DNA of 64,000 nucleotides from positions 1 through 64,000 of the forward strand of contig CBDIQW010000003.1 in NCBI GenBank assembly GCA_965283955.1. The letters are read 5' to 3'. The notes beneath the pieces are model-generated. The model saw nothing but the letters and a program-made list of their open reading frames with translations, was not told where the DNA came from and made no database searches. Below are positions 39,065 to 48,484 of this stretch, piece after piece. How positions within the stretch are numbered: the stretch's first letter is position 1; each line of letters opens with the position of its first letter. Source of the stretch: Emticicia sp965283955 (GTDB taxonomy: Bacteria > Bacteroidota > Bacteroidia > Cytophagales > Spirosomataceae). The position numbers and the translations under genes are program-made.

Positions 39065-39985
39065 TCAATTAAAACTTGCTCTAAACTCTAACGGAGACAA
39101 GTTAGTTTTGCTCTTGAAAAGTTTTGAAAAACTTTGACTATGTTCAAAGCCTAATTCGTATGCAATTTCTGAAACAGTTAGGATAGTTGTTGATAATTTT
39201 TCTTTAGCTTTTTCAATCAACTTTTCATGAATGAGGGTTTGGGTAGAATTACCTGTCAAAGATTTTAATAGACTACCCAAATAGTTGGGGGATAAATGAA
39301 GTTGTTCTGCTAAGTATTGTGCCGTAGGAGTCCCTTTACTGATTAAGTTTTCATCTCTAAAATAATTTTCTAAGATGGTTTCAAACTTTACAAGTATTTG
39401 ATTATTGGTTTTTGCTCTTGTTATGAATTGTCTCTGATAAAACCTTTCGCAGTAACTCAAAAGTTGTTCAATTTGTGCTATTATGATTTTTTGGGTAAAT
39501 TTATCAATATTTGAATGGTATTCTCTTTGAATATTTTTTAGAATATCAATTAATACCACCTCTTCTTTTTCAGATACAAACAATGCTTCATTTACATTGT
39601 AGCCAAAAAAATCATATTTATGGATAGTGTTCGCCAAAGGAGTATTCCAAATAAAATCGGGATGTATAAAAAGCAATAAACCATCAGGTTTTATGGTTTG
39701 TTGTTTATCAATGGTAATGCTTACCACTTGTTTTGGGGCAACAAATGTTAAGAGTCCTTCATCGAAATCATACTGCTGCTGACCGTATTTAAACTTGCCT
39801 TCTATATTTCGTTTTAAACCCACTGAATAAAAGTTTTGTACCCAGCTAATTTCAGTTTCTTCTGTTTGGTACGTTACAGCCCCATAATCAACTAAACTAA
39901 CCAACGGATGCTCAGGTTTTGGCAAACCGCTCATTTTGTGAAACTCAGCCAATGTTTTGAATTGATGTATTTTTGAAATGCTCAT
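39065..39985 (-). CDS. AraC-family transcriptional regulator (paralogue C)
   Basis: 306 residues; full-length paralogue of the regulators at 20564 and 32994 (GLPKPEHPLVSLVDYG, YGQQQYDFDEGLLTFVAPKQ, LTVSEIAYELGFEHSQSFSKLFKSKTNLSPLEFRASFN). Cupin-like N-terminal sensor and two HTH motifs. A SDR gene lies 65 bp upstream on the same strand, presumably under its control or co-transcribed. The tail of a fourth paralogue lies just downstream. Confidence 0.93.
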   Translation of the reverse strand: MSISKIHQFKTLAEFHKMSGLPKPEHPLVSLVDYGAVTYQTEETEISWVQNFYSVGLKRNIEGKFKYGQQQYDFDEGLLTFVAPKQVVSITIDKQQTIKPDGLLLFIHPDFIWNTPLANTIHKYDFFGYNVNEALFVSEKEEVVLIDILKNIQREYHSNIDKFTQKIIIAQIEQLLSYCERFYQRQFITRAKTNNQILVKFETILENYFRDENLISKGTPTAQYLAEQLHLSPNYLGSLLKSLTGNSTQTLIHEKLIEKAKEKLSTTILTVSEIAYELGFEHSQSFSKLFKSKTNLSPLEFRASFN

Positions 39986-40050
39986 CCTTTTGAGTTTTAA
40001 TTGACCGAGCTTAATGTTGAAAAAAGCTCGGTCAAAATTAGCAAAACACT

Positions 40051-40898
40051 TTATTTTTGATAATCAGTTGATTTACTTAATTCTTCGTTAGTGGCTAATT
40101 CTTTTTGTAAAACGTCTATTTTACTATAGGCCATATCAAAAGAGTCTGAACCCATGAAGAAATGTAATGGTGTGTTTTCCATCTCAGCCAACTGTATGAA
40201 GACATGAGCTGCTTTGCTTGGGTCGCCAGGCTGATTACCAATCATTTGTGTTTCATGCCATATTTCTGTATTTCTTGCTGCTGTGTAATCGGAAATTGGG
40301 TTTGCAGGCAATTTCATAGAACCTTCTTTTAAGAAGTTAGTATTGAAATAGCCTGGATAAACAATAGTTGCTTTTACATTAAATTCTTTCGCCTCTGCTG
40401 AAAGTGCTTCTGTTAAACCCACTACTGCAAATTTAGTAGCACAGTATACGCCCCAGCCAGGAAATGAACCCAACAAGCCTGCAATAGAGGATATGTTTAT
40501 CACATGCCCTGCTTTTTTAGCTCTAAAATGTGCCATAACATTTCTGGTAACATTCAATAAGCCAAAAACATTTACATCAAAATTTTCTCTTGCTTCGGCA
40601 TCAGTCATTTCTTCCAATGTACCAATTTGACCAAAACCTGCATTGTTCACCAAAACATCAATTCCTCCAAAGGTATTGATAGTATTTTCGATTGCTTTAA
40701 CAATACTGTTTTCATTTAACAACTCTACTTGTAAGGGTAAAAAGTTAGCATTGTCATTATTTACAGCTCTTATTAATGACTCAACATTTCTTGAAGTTGC
40801 AGCTACATTATATCCCTCTTCAAGTAATTTTTTACAAGAGTTAAACCTAATCCCTTTGAGGCACCAGTTACAAACCATACTTTCTTTGAATTTTCCAT
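40051..40898 (-). pseudogene. Short-chain dehydrogenase/reductase, one frameshift near the N-terminus
   Basis: The true start appears to be ATG 40898 (MENSKKVWFVTGASKGLGL, the TGxxxGxG cofactor motif). The frame is lost in a run of six Ts (40828-40833); one more base gives LTLVKKLLEEGYNVAATSRN and continues to the end. The rest has VLVNNAGFGQ, VINISSIAGLLG and YCATKFAVVGL (YxxxK), a classical SDR of about 282 residues. The homopolymer lesion may be a sequencing error. It precedes the AraC paralogue C on the same strand. Confidence 0.88.
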
Positions 40899-41107
40899 TT
40901 TTATAAATTTTGATTGTTAATTATTACAATGCAAAATTGATAAACAATAGAAAAACGGATGTAGCCGAATTAATGGTAGTTGTGCTAAAATCAACGATTG
41001 TGTTTAAAACGTTTTGATAAACTACACTTTGATTAATTCATTTCAATTCATAGTATAGATGGTCATTACATAAAGACTAATTTTATAATCAACTTTGAGC
41101 TTCAAAA

Positions 41108-41884
41108 TCATCCAAAAATTGAACTTGGTGTCAAGCCGAACTTCTTTTTAAAAGCAACAGAAAAATGCGAATAGTCTTCAAAACCCAACCCTAAATAAAC
41201 TTCTGTTGGCTTCTTGTTTTGTTTTGAAATAAGAAAATAGGCTTCCTCTAATCGCTTTTGAATCAACCAACGACTGGGGCTATCGTTAAAAATCATTTTA
41301 AAGTCTCTTTTAAAAGCAGACAAACTTCTTCCTGTTAGCGTTGAAAACTGTTCGATACTCACATTAAAGGTGTAATTTTTGTTCATGAATGCTTCTAAAT
41401 TGATTTTTTCTTGTGGAGCAAAATCAAATAAAATATCAGCAAGTTCAGGTTGTTGTTTTAACAAAATGATTATCAGTTCTTGGTATTTCAAATCTTCAAA
41501 ATCTGCCTCAAGTTCCATTGCTCCTATATAGTAGGGTTTAACGGATTTTATAAAACTGCTGATTAAAGCATCCTTTTTTATTCGCATAAATGAATCGCCT
41601 GTCTTAAAGCCTGATTTTTGTATTTTGTACTTTTTTTGAAAATCCTTTAAAAATGACTCATCAAAGCAGAATAAAATAGGTTCGAGGGTGTCCTTACTTT
41701 CAAGTAATTCATATTTAGCTAACCTATTCTTTCTTGCCAAAAAGGCATCACCCGACTTAAAAATATAGTTTTTATTTCCATCAAAAATTCTTAAAACTCC
41801 CTTTACGATATATATAAATACATTGTCAGGAACAAACTGCTCATTCAAGATGTTGGCGGCTGTATTTTCTGCTAAAGCTCTCAA
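41108..41884 (-). CDS. AraC-family transcriptional regulator, short type
   Basis: 258 residues, not closely related to the three paralogues. N-terminal AraC_binding_2/cupin-like part (VFIYIVKGVLRIFDG...FKSGDAFLARKNRL) and C-terminal HTH pair (SIEQFSTLTGRSLSAFKRDFKMIF and TEVYLGLGFEDYSHFSVAFKKKFGLTPS). A DoxX-like gene and an NAD-dependent epimerase-like gene lie directly upstream on the same strand, separated by 11 and 7 bp, so the three form an operon. Confidence 0.92.
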   Translation of the reverse strand: MRALAENTAANILNEQFVPDNVFIYIVKGVLRIFDGNKNYIFKSGDAFLARKNRLAKYELLESKDTLEPILFCFDESFLKDFQKKYKIQKSGFKTGDSFMRIKKDALISSFIKSVKPYYIGAMELEADFEDLKYQELIIILLKQQPELADILFDFAPQEKINLEAFMNKNYTFNVSIEQFSTLTGRSLSAFKRDFKMIFNDSPSRWLIQKRLEEAYFLISKQNKKPTEVYLGLGFEDYSHFSVAFKKKFGLTPSSIFG

Positions 41885-41895
41885 AATTAATTTTA

Positions 41896-42255
41896 TTAAT
41901 ATGTTGAATTTTTTAATGGATGACTAAAATAAATCAAAAGTAAAGGCATCATTACAAAGGGTATCTCAACTAATGCAAATTTATAATTTCCTGCTTTTAA
42001 AGCCAATGCCATCATTAAAATCAAAAGTAAAGCTCTAATGACATTTCCAACAAAAAATGTTTTTGGGAATAAAATAAGTAATGCTGAGCCAATAGATAAA
42101 ATTCCGAAAGCAATTCTTAAACTATTAGTAATTCCAAGTAAATCCATCATTTCTAAGTACTGCATTATAGGTTTTTGAAACACTCTTGAACCATGACTTA
42201 TGCCAAAATAGACTGTTATTAGAAGTAATATTCCGCTAATTATTTTTGTTGTCAT
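41896..42255 (-). CDS. DoxX-like small membrane protein (copy 2)
   Basis: 119 residues, four hydrophobic helices, clear paralogue of 32630 (LFPKTFFVGNVIRALLLI, AGNYKFALVEIPFVMMPLLLI). Middle gene of the epimerase/DoxX-like/AraC operon. Inner-membrane location; function unknown. Confidence 0.8.
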   Translation of the reverse strand: MTTKIISGILLLITVYFGISHGSRVFQKPIMQYLEMMDLLGITNSLRIAFGILSIGSALLILFPKTFFVGNVIRALLLILMMALALKAGNYKFALVEIPFVMMPLLLIYFSHPLKNSTY

Positions 42256-42262
42256 TCCTATC

Positions 42263-43303
42263 TTAGTTTATTATCAAACCATATTTTTTCATTGTGTCCA
42301 CTGCTTCTAAAATGGTGTTTTCTTGTGTATATAAAGGTGTCCATTTCAATATTTTTCTTGCCTTTTGATTACTCACATTTCGGTTCATTTTAGAGAGCAA
42401 CACCCCTTCTTTAGCTTGGTCATTAAAAAGTGAAGCGACGTTTAACACCCAATTAGGTAATCGTTTCAGCGAAACTTTCTCGGATATGGATTCACGTTTA
42501 CTTTTTAAAAGTTGTGCAATTTCGGGTAAAGAAATTTGTCCGTCGGCAGTAGCTATAAAACGATGTCCATTGGCTTCGGGAGTTTCCATTGCTCGAATAT
42601 GCAAATCGGCTACATCTCTTACATCCACAATATTTAAAGGAATATTTGGAATAGCTTTCATTTTTCCTGAGATTAAATTTTGTAGTAAATGAAAACTTCC
42701 AGAGATATGTGCATTCAGCGATGGCCCTAAAATTGCAACAGGATTGATTGTAGCAAACTCCAACCCATTGCCCTGCGTTTTGATGTATTCCCATGCTGCT
42801 TTCTCTGCCAAAGTCTTGGATTTTTCGTAAACAGAAACACCTTTTTGGTTGGTATCCGTCCAATCTTCTTCGGTAGTAACTCTACCTTTATCGGTTTGAG
42901 TAAAACCAATTGCTCCAAAATTTGAAGTCATTATCACTCTTTTTACACCAGCACATTTAGCAAATTTCAAAATCCGCAAAATACCTTCTTTGGCAGGCAA
43001 AATAGCATCTTCTTCATTTTGGGGGTTGTCGAAAAACACAGGTGAAGCAACACTCAACACATATTGACAGTCATCCATCGCCTTCTCCCAATTGTCATCT
43101 GATGTGAGTTCGGTTTCTACAAATGAGAGATTTTCAATTGTCGAAATGCCATTATTTGTCAAAGTTTCTTTTACTTTTTCTACATTTTTTAGATTTCTAA
43201 CAGTTGCTCTGACTTTATATCCTTTTTTTAAAAGTTGGAATATAATCTGCATGGCAATATATCCAGTTCCTCCTGTTACCAGTACTATTTCTTTATTTTG
43301 CAT
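42263..43303 (-). CDS. NAD(P)-dependent epimerase/reductase (extended SDR, dihydroflavonol-reductase-like)
   Basis: 346 residues. N-terminal LVTGGTGYIAMQIIFQLLKKGYKVRATVRN (TGxxGxxG variant, Ala in place of the last Gly), VKRVIMTSNFGAIG (active-site Ser region), VYEKSKTLAEKAAWEY (YxxxK, here YEKSK), FATINPVAILGP and VDVRDVADLHIRAM. This is the pattern of DFR/phenylacetaldehyde-reductase-like extended SDRs. First gene of the operon with the DoxX-like and AraC genes. It may detoxify carbonyl compounds; substrate unknown. Confidence 0.92.
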   Translation of the reverse strand: MQNKEIVLVTGGTGYIAMQIIFQLLKKGYKVRATVRNLKNVEKVKETLTNNGISTIENLSFVETELTSDDNWEKAMDDCQYVLSVASPVFFDNPQNEEDAILPAKEGILRILKFAKCAGVKRVIMTSNFGAIGFTQTDKGRVTTEEDWTDTNQKGVSVYEKSKTLAEKAAWEYIKTQGNGLEFATINPVAILGPSLNAHISGSFHLLQNLISGKMKAIPNIPLNIVDVRDVADLHIRAMETPEANGHRFIATADGQISLPEIAQLLKSKRESISEKVSLKRLPNWVLNVASLFNDQAKEGVLLSKMNRNVSNQKARKILKWTPLYTQENTILEAVDTMKKYGLIIN

Positions 43304-43495
43304 TGATTTAAAAATTTGAATGAATGATGCAAAATTCTTGATAAAATAAGAGTGAATGGTTTATTGAGAAGTCCAAATTTACTTTGTTGAGGAGTCCATT
43401 TTTGAGGTACTTTCAGTATGTTTCCTTATTGTTGAGTGATGAGTTGAGCTGTTATTTTATACAATTAGAGAATGTGTTTACCCCACATAAATACA

Positions 43496-44109
43496 TTAGT
43501 TTCCGTTGTTAGCCTTTTTTACGTAAACCTGAAAGTCCACCTTGCCCTCAGTGAGTATCTTGTAAACCGTAGCAGTTGAAGGAATTTTGAAAGCCTTCAT
43601 AATATCCCGAATACTTCTTTGTTGTTTGTAAGCATCAATCACCATTGGTGCAATTTCTTGGTAATGAGGCGAAAGTCCTTTTGGCCTCCCTCCCATTCTA
43701 CCTCTTGCTCGTGCGGCTTCTTGCCCAGCCTTTGTTCTACGAATTAGTCTTTTGCGTTCATGCTCCGCCAGTAGGGCAAAGAGTTTAAATACGAATTCAC
43801 CAGTTTCAGTTGTTGTATCAATCAAAGATTGAGAAAGGCTTTTGAACAAAATGCCTTTTTGATTGAGGTCATCGACTAACATAATAAGTTCGAGTGTTGT
43901 TCTGCCCAAACGGTCAATGTCCCAAACGACTAATTCATCACCACTTCGTAGAACTTCTTTCATTTTCTCAAATTCAGGTCTGAGTTTTGCAGTTCCAGAA
44001 ATTTTCTCTTGGAAGATTTTTTCACAACCATATTTTTTAGAGCATCAATCTGCAGTTGTTCGTTTTGCTCTTCCTTAGAAACTCTTACATATCCAATTTT
44101 CGATTTTTC
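43496..44109 (-). pseudogene. Serine recombinase/resolvase, frameshifted and lacking a start codon
   Basis: N-terminal frame KIGYVRVSKEEQNEQLQIDALK with catalytic Ser; one base missing in a run of six Ts (44033-44038) would join it as LKKYGCEKIFQEKISGTAKLRPEFEKMKEVL to the main frame. That frame carries WDIDRLGRTTLELI, ERKRLIRRTKAGQEAARARGRMGGRPKG and a C-terminal HTH (IRDIMKAFKIPSTATVYKILTEG). At the 5' end the codon before KIGY is TCG and a stop lies three codons up, so no ATG remains. It resembles the Tn3 resolvase at 11031 in layout only. It could be a plasmid multimer resolvase or an IS/Tn remnant; no inverted repeats were found. Confidence 0.85.
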
Positions 44110-44362
44110 TTAAAATGTTTTGGTTGTTGCTCCAGATGGGTTTCCCATCGCTAAATTTATATTTGTTGATGGGGGTATTGGTGCTACGATGTTCATCTTG
44201 AAAACACCCGTTTGCAAGTCGAAAACGGCACCGTTTTCTATCATTATAATGTAACACTATTTCATAGAAATTATAATTATACATTTCATATCAAAAATAT
44301 TAAAGCCAAACTCGCAACATATTTATTTTGTCCAACTTTTATTGAGAAAAAAAACAGTAAAA

Positions 44363-44850
44363 TGTAAACAAAACGTGCTTACAATATCAACACTATCACT
44401 ACCATACACTTTAAGCATATTTTCTATTTTGTTTACAGTATTGTTTACAAAATCAGATGCAGAACTGTTTACGATTTTGTAAACAAATTAATAGATGTGG
44501 TTTTACCCTAATAAATCATAGTTTGGTGAGTTTTTAAATTATATATCCTAAATAATTTTGGTAAAATTGATACTCAAGAAATAACGAGCTTATTTATTTT
44601 CGGAGGTTTATTAGTCGATAATATTATTTCCTGTTATTCGTAACCGAAACATTATAGTTTTGTAATAGATTTTCTTAATGATTGAACCTTTTAATCCGTT
44701 TACAAAATCCGTAAACACTTTGTAAACAAAACGTTTACAAACCTGTAAACGAAATTTGCAAACATTAGCTAAAGTATTGATTATAAGGTGTAAACATCGG
44801 TAAATATTTTGTTTACGCTTTGTAAACGTTTTGCAAACAAAATGTTTACA
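44363..44850. repeat. Cluster of 14 GTTTAC/GTAAAC motifs (candidate second origin or centromere)
   Basis: Exact GTTTAC or its complement occurs at about 44363, 44431, 44443, 44467, 44478, 44698, 44711, 44721, 44733, 44744, 44789, 44811, 44821 and 44843, plus GCAAAC variants near 44757 and 44832. Most fit TTTGTAAAC or its inverse. They fall in two groups (five and nine), in both orientations, often 10-12 bp apart. The density is far above the rest of the window. No Rep gene is adjacent; the broken serine recombinase is 250 bp away. Confidence 0.7.
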
Positions 44851-45480
44851 GCTTGACAAAAGTATTTCTGCTTGAGTTTAATTGATAAAATCAAAGGTGT
44901 CATAAAAAGTTTGGCTTGGAAGGTTTTATTAAAACAATAGGTATGCATCGTTTTTTGTTAAAAATAAGAACCTTGTCGAACACTATGTAGCTTTTCGCCT
45001 AAATGTTTAATTATACCCATGTTTCGTATCGGATTCTGTATGCTTCGATTTGATTTCAATTCCCAAGTTTATAATTATGACTCATGTCCAATATTTGAAA
45101 ATACTCAGTATATAATACGGTTTTTACCGATATACTCCTGTAAGTTGTTACAGCCTATTTCATGGGTCTATTTGTAAGTAATTCACTCTTCATAAATAAT
45201 AACACATACTACATAAAAAGTGACACTTTACACGTAATAAGTGAAGTTTTTATACATCAAAAAACTCCTTTAGTGTCTTTAATTATTTCGATTAAGTCGT
45301 AGCACAGTTTACCGAAAGATAAATAAATGCAAGAATACTTGTTTGATTCTGGTCTTTACTCTTACTTGCACAAAAACACTATTCCACCCGTTAAACTGCC
45401 ATGAGATTTATACTAACATTAAAACCATTAACTGACCGCCAACCGCTTATCTTCAATTATCAATACCCGTTTATGGCGTA

Positions 45481-45548
45481 GCTTTTTGGACCAGACCATT
45501 CTGAAAACTCGTCTATATATATAATGTATAATATATAGTCCAAAAAGC
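45481..45548. repeat. 11-bp inverted repeat around a TATA-rich loop
   Basis: GCTTTTTGGAC (45481-45491) and GTCCAAAAAGC (45538-45548), perfectly complementary, separated by 46 bp ending in alternating TA. It may be a weak remnant of a mobile-element end or a hairpin. No function assigned. Confidence 0.4.
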
Positions 45549-45736
45549 AGGTTCAGTTCAAAATAAAAGATTATGTTTGCGATACTAACTTTTTGAGCCT
45601 ATTGTGTAATTTCAATTATCATCAACCATGTTTAGACTATCAATAAAAGTCTTGATACTTAAACCGACCTTTTGGAAATAAATAGGATGTAACAAAATCT
45701 ATCACGATAAAATAAATACAACTATTTCAACACTTG

Positions 45737-46453
45737 TCAAATACCAAAAACTCTCTCAATTACTATTTCTCTTTTATCTCTACTAATGGGTATTTTAAAC
45801 TTGGCTATTTCTAAAACATTCCCATCAATAATTGAAGGTGCTGAGATATTAATAATGAACGATTTATGAACCCTCAAAAATATGTTATTAGGAAGGGTTT
45901 TTTCTAAGCCTTTCAAGGTTTGAAGTACAGTTATGCGTTTTTCGGCTGTAACAAATTGAACATATTCTCCGTAGCCTTCAATAAAAAGAATTTCATCATA
46001 ATTGAGCTTAATTAATTTTCCATCAGATTTCAAGCTTATGCTCTTTCTACTATCGGTCGGTAATGTCGATTCCTTGATTTGTGAGCCGATATTCGCCATT
46101 TCCTTTGCTCTTTGTACTGCTTTTAATAATCGTTCAAAAGAAAAAGGTTTAAGTAAATAGTCTGCAACTTGAAGCTCAAACGCCTCAATAGCATACTCCG
46201 AATACGCTGTTGTAAGAATTGTAATAGGTGGCTTTTTTAGGGTTTTTAAGAGGTTCGTTCCACTCAAAATTGGCATTTGAATATCAAGGAAAAGTATATC
46301 AACACTTTCTTTTTGAAGAATTTCTAAGGCTTTGATGGGTGAAGTTACCTTGCCAATAATTTTAATATAAGGAAGTTGTAATAAAAACCCCTCAACCAAA
46401 TTTAAAGCTAAGTATTCATCATCGACTATTAAAGTTTTTAATTGATTGCTCAT
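45737..46453 (-). CDS. LytTR-family response regulator (system 2)
   Basis: 238 residues. Receiver domain with DILFLDIQMPILSG (phospho-Asp) and VADYLLKPFSF; LytTR domain about 140-238 with IEGYGEYVQFVT and FLRVHKSFIINI. Start overlaps the kinase stop by 4 bp. Adjacent, divergent target candidates are the lipoprotein and protease genes from 47744, but I could not identify a convincing 21-bp repeat there. Confidence 0.94.
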   Translation of the reverse strand: MSNQLKTLIVDDEYLALNLVEGFLLQLPYIKIIGKVTSPIKALEILQKESVDILFLDIQMPILSGTNLLKTLKKPPITILTTAYSEYAIEAFELQVADYLLKPFSFERLLKAVQRAKEMANIGSQIKESTLPTDSRKSISLKSDGKLIKLNYDEILFIEGYGEYVQFVTAEKRITVLQTLKGLEKTLPNNIFLRVHKSFIINISAPSIIDGNVLEIAKFKIPISRDKREIVIERVFGI

Positions 46454-47473
46454 ATAAAATCTATTGTTAGTAAAACACTGAAAATGTTTTCTTGGCGGTT
46501 AATTAACAGCGAATGTTTATCAGGATAGCTGAGTGCAAGTCTTCTTTGAATATTTAGAAGTCCAACACCTCCAACTTTGTCTTTCTGAGTATCGACTTTG
46601 GAATAAGAATTATGAGTTTCAAAAATCATTTTTTCAGGGAATATCCATATTTTAATCTTTATAAAGTTCTCCGATTCGTTTTCTAAATAGTAGTGCTTGA
46701 AACAATTTTCGACGAGCGGAATTAGCACCATTGGTTCGATTTCTCGTTGTTCAGGGCTTCCTTTTACTTCCAATTTTATATTCTGAGCTTTCTCAAAACG
46801 TATTTGAAAAAGCTCAATAAACCTTTCAATTTGCTCAATTTCTTGCCTTAAATGTACTTTTTCTTTCTGGCTTTCATAAATCACATAACGAAGTAAATCC
46901 GATAGTTGAAGAATGACTTTAGGTGTATGGTCAGACTTTGAAACTGCCATAGAGTAAATGTTATTGAGTGTATTGAATAAAAAATGCGGATTTATTTGAC
47001 CTCTTAAAAACTGGAGTTGAGCTTCTTTTTGTTCGGCAATAATCTGTAAGTGCTGCTTTTCTTTTAAATATCTGTTTTGAATTAATTGGTAAAACGAGCT
47101 AAAAACAACCGTAAGTAAAGTGGTTATAATCGTGAGTGCTAAAAACCTATTTTGAGGACTAATGATTGGTTCTATTTGTTTGAAACTAATTTTTTTGATA
47201 ATCCAGAATCGGGACATTATAACAAAAATACAAGTAAGAGTCATCGCAAAAACATATTGAAATATTTTTTGATTTCTCAAAGTATCTCTTTATCAGAATC
47301 TCAGTATTGAAGTAAAAAAGGCTCATGATAAAAATCAATTGTAAACTGGTATGAGTAATAGCCGACGACAGAGAACCAAGATTGCTCAAGGTAAGTACCG
47401 AGATTATATAAAGGATTATCCAGCCTAAAGCATGAAAGGCATAATTATCAGATATAAAAGGTGTTTTTTTCAA
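46450..47473 (-). pseudogene. LytS-type sensor histidine kinase (system 2), one frameshift
   Basis: The N-terminal frame from 47473 (MKKTPFISDNYAFHALGWIILYIISVLTL...) gives the first two to three membrane helices. The second frame continues NQKIFQYVFAMTLTCIFVIMSRF and then the kinase core INPHFLFNTLNNIYSMAVSK, LIPLVENCFKHYY and GVGLLNIQRRL. They join at 47279-47281, where an extra base in a run of three is enough. The joined length is about 340 residues, as in the kinases at 22219 and 59962. Probably functional if the lesion is a sequencing error. Coupled to the LytTR regulator. Confidence 0.88.
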
Positions 47474-47743
47474 GTTACCGCACAGTTAAATTCTACAAGC
47501 AAAACTATTCCATAGTTAATGAAATAAGAATAAATTCCTTTCAAATGCACACTTTCTCTTATGAAAGGTTTGATTTTCGGCATTATGTGACACAATTCTG
47601 TACTTTTTATCCATTTTGTGATAATCTAAGCAGTTTATAGGGAACTTGATACCATTGATAGAATTGAATTTTGAAAAAACTAAGGATAATGTTGTTTTGG
47701 AGCATCAATTAAAATTTAGTAAAAACCAAAATCAATTAATCAA

Positions 47744-48484
47744 ATGAAAATTATTAAAACAACCTCAATTTTTGTAGCCGCTTTTGTTACACTTATTTCT
47801 TGTCAGAAAGCTGAAATGGAAGATAATTCTCTGGCTGCAGTTAATTCTGCTGTATCGGCTGAAGAAGCAAGCACAATGATTCAGTATGCAATCTCGTCAG
47901 AAACAGCAGGGCTTTCAACCTTACTTACCGACCTTAGTAGTTTAACCAAAACTAAAAATACGCCTTCATACTGCGGTAAAAGTAAAGATTCTACCATAAC
48001 CAATAGTAAATCATCTGCGAGTAATTTACATAGTTATACTTACAGTATGAATTGGTCTTGGATGTTAAACTGCTCATCCTCAAAAGTACCTTCAAATTTT
48101 ACGAATAAAAGTGTAATTTCTGGACAATACAAAGCCCCAAAGGTATCATCTACTGATAAAGGAGAGTCGAATATGACCATATCGGGATTAGAGGCACAAA
48201 GTTCAAATTATAAATATACAGGAACATATTCTAAAAATGGCACACAAAGTTTAAGTATCGTTCAAGCCAAAGATGTAACCAGCACAATTACACTCAATAT
48301 TACCGATATTCAAGTAAATAAATCTACGCTAAAGATTCAAAGTGGCGGAAAAGCATCAGTTGTAATAGAAGGTAAGAGTACCACAGGCAAAACTTTTTCA
48401 TACACAGGTACAATTGTGTTTAATGGCAATGGCTCGGCTACAATCAACATAAATGGTTCAAAAGAATACAATGTTCAAATTTAA
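47744..48484 (+). CDS. Secreted lipoprotein of unknown function
   Basis: 246 residues. Signal with lipobox LISC (Cys about 20). The mature part is rich in Ser, Thr, Asn and Lys with alternating beta-strand character (ITISGLEAQSSNYKYTGTYSKNG, TITLNITDIQVNKSTLKI), and includes two Cys (in SYCGKSK and MLNCSSS). It looks like an extracellular beta-sheet protein; no family recognised. The protease gene overlaps its end by 14 bp, so the two are translationally linked and may act together, for example as substrate, inhibitor or propeptide. That relation is inference. Confidence 0.8.
   Translation: MKIIKTTSIFVAAFVTLISCQKAEMEDNSLAAVNSAVSAEEASTMIQYAISSETAGLSTLLTDLSSLTKTKNTPSYCGKSKDSTITNSKSSASNLHSYTYSMNWSWMLNCSSSKVPSNFTNKSVISGQYKAPKVSSTDKGESNMTISGLEAQSSNYKYTGTYSKNGTQSLSIVQAKDVTSTITLNITDIQVNKSTLKIQSGGKASVVIEGKSTTGKTFSYTGTIVFNGNGSATININGSKEYNVQI

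Larger units (their letters stand above)
44110..45736. other. 1.6-kb non-coding region
   Basis: No convincing gene; open frames here (for example 44611-44859, minus) run through the GTTTAC repeats and are not protein-like. Contents: the GTTTAC motif cluster 44363-44850, the inverted repeat 45481-45548, and AT-rich filler with alternating TATA tracts near 45515-45537. Its size and repeat content suggest an origin-like or maintenance region rather than a promoter. Confidence 0.6.

Noticed and set aside
44611..44859. 82-codon frame on the minus strand.
   Set aside because: It consists of translated GTTTAC motifs with unusual Cys/Phe/Lys content and no family resemblance.
47474..47743. Possible LytTR repeats CATTATGTGACA (47581) and CATTTTGTGATA (47612) for system 2.
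   Set aside because: Spacing is 31 bp, similarity is modest, and no second promoter with the same pair was found, so it does not reach the standard of the other two operators.
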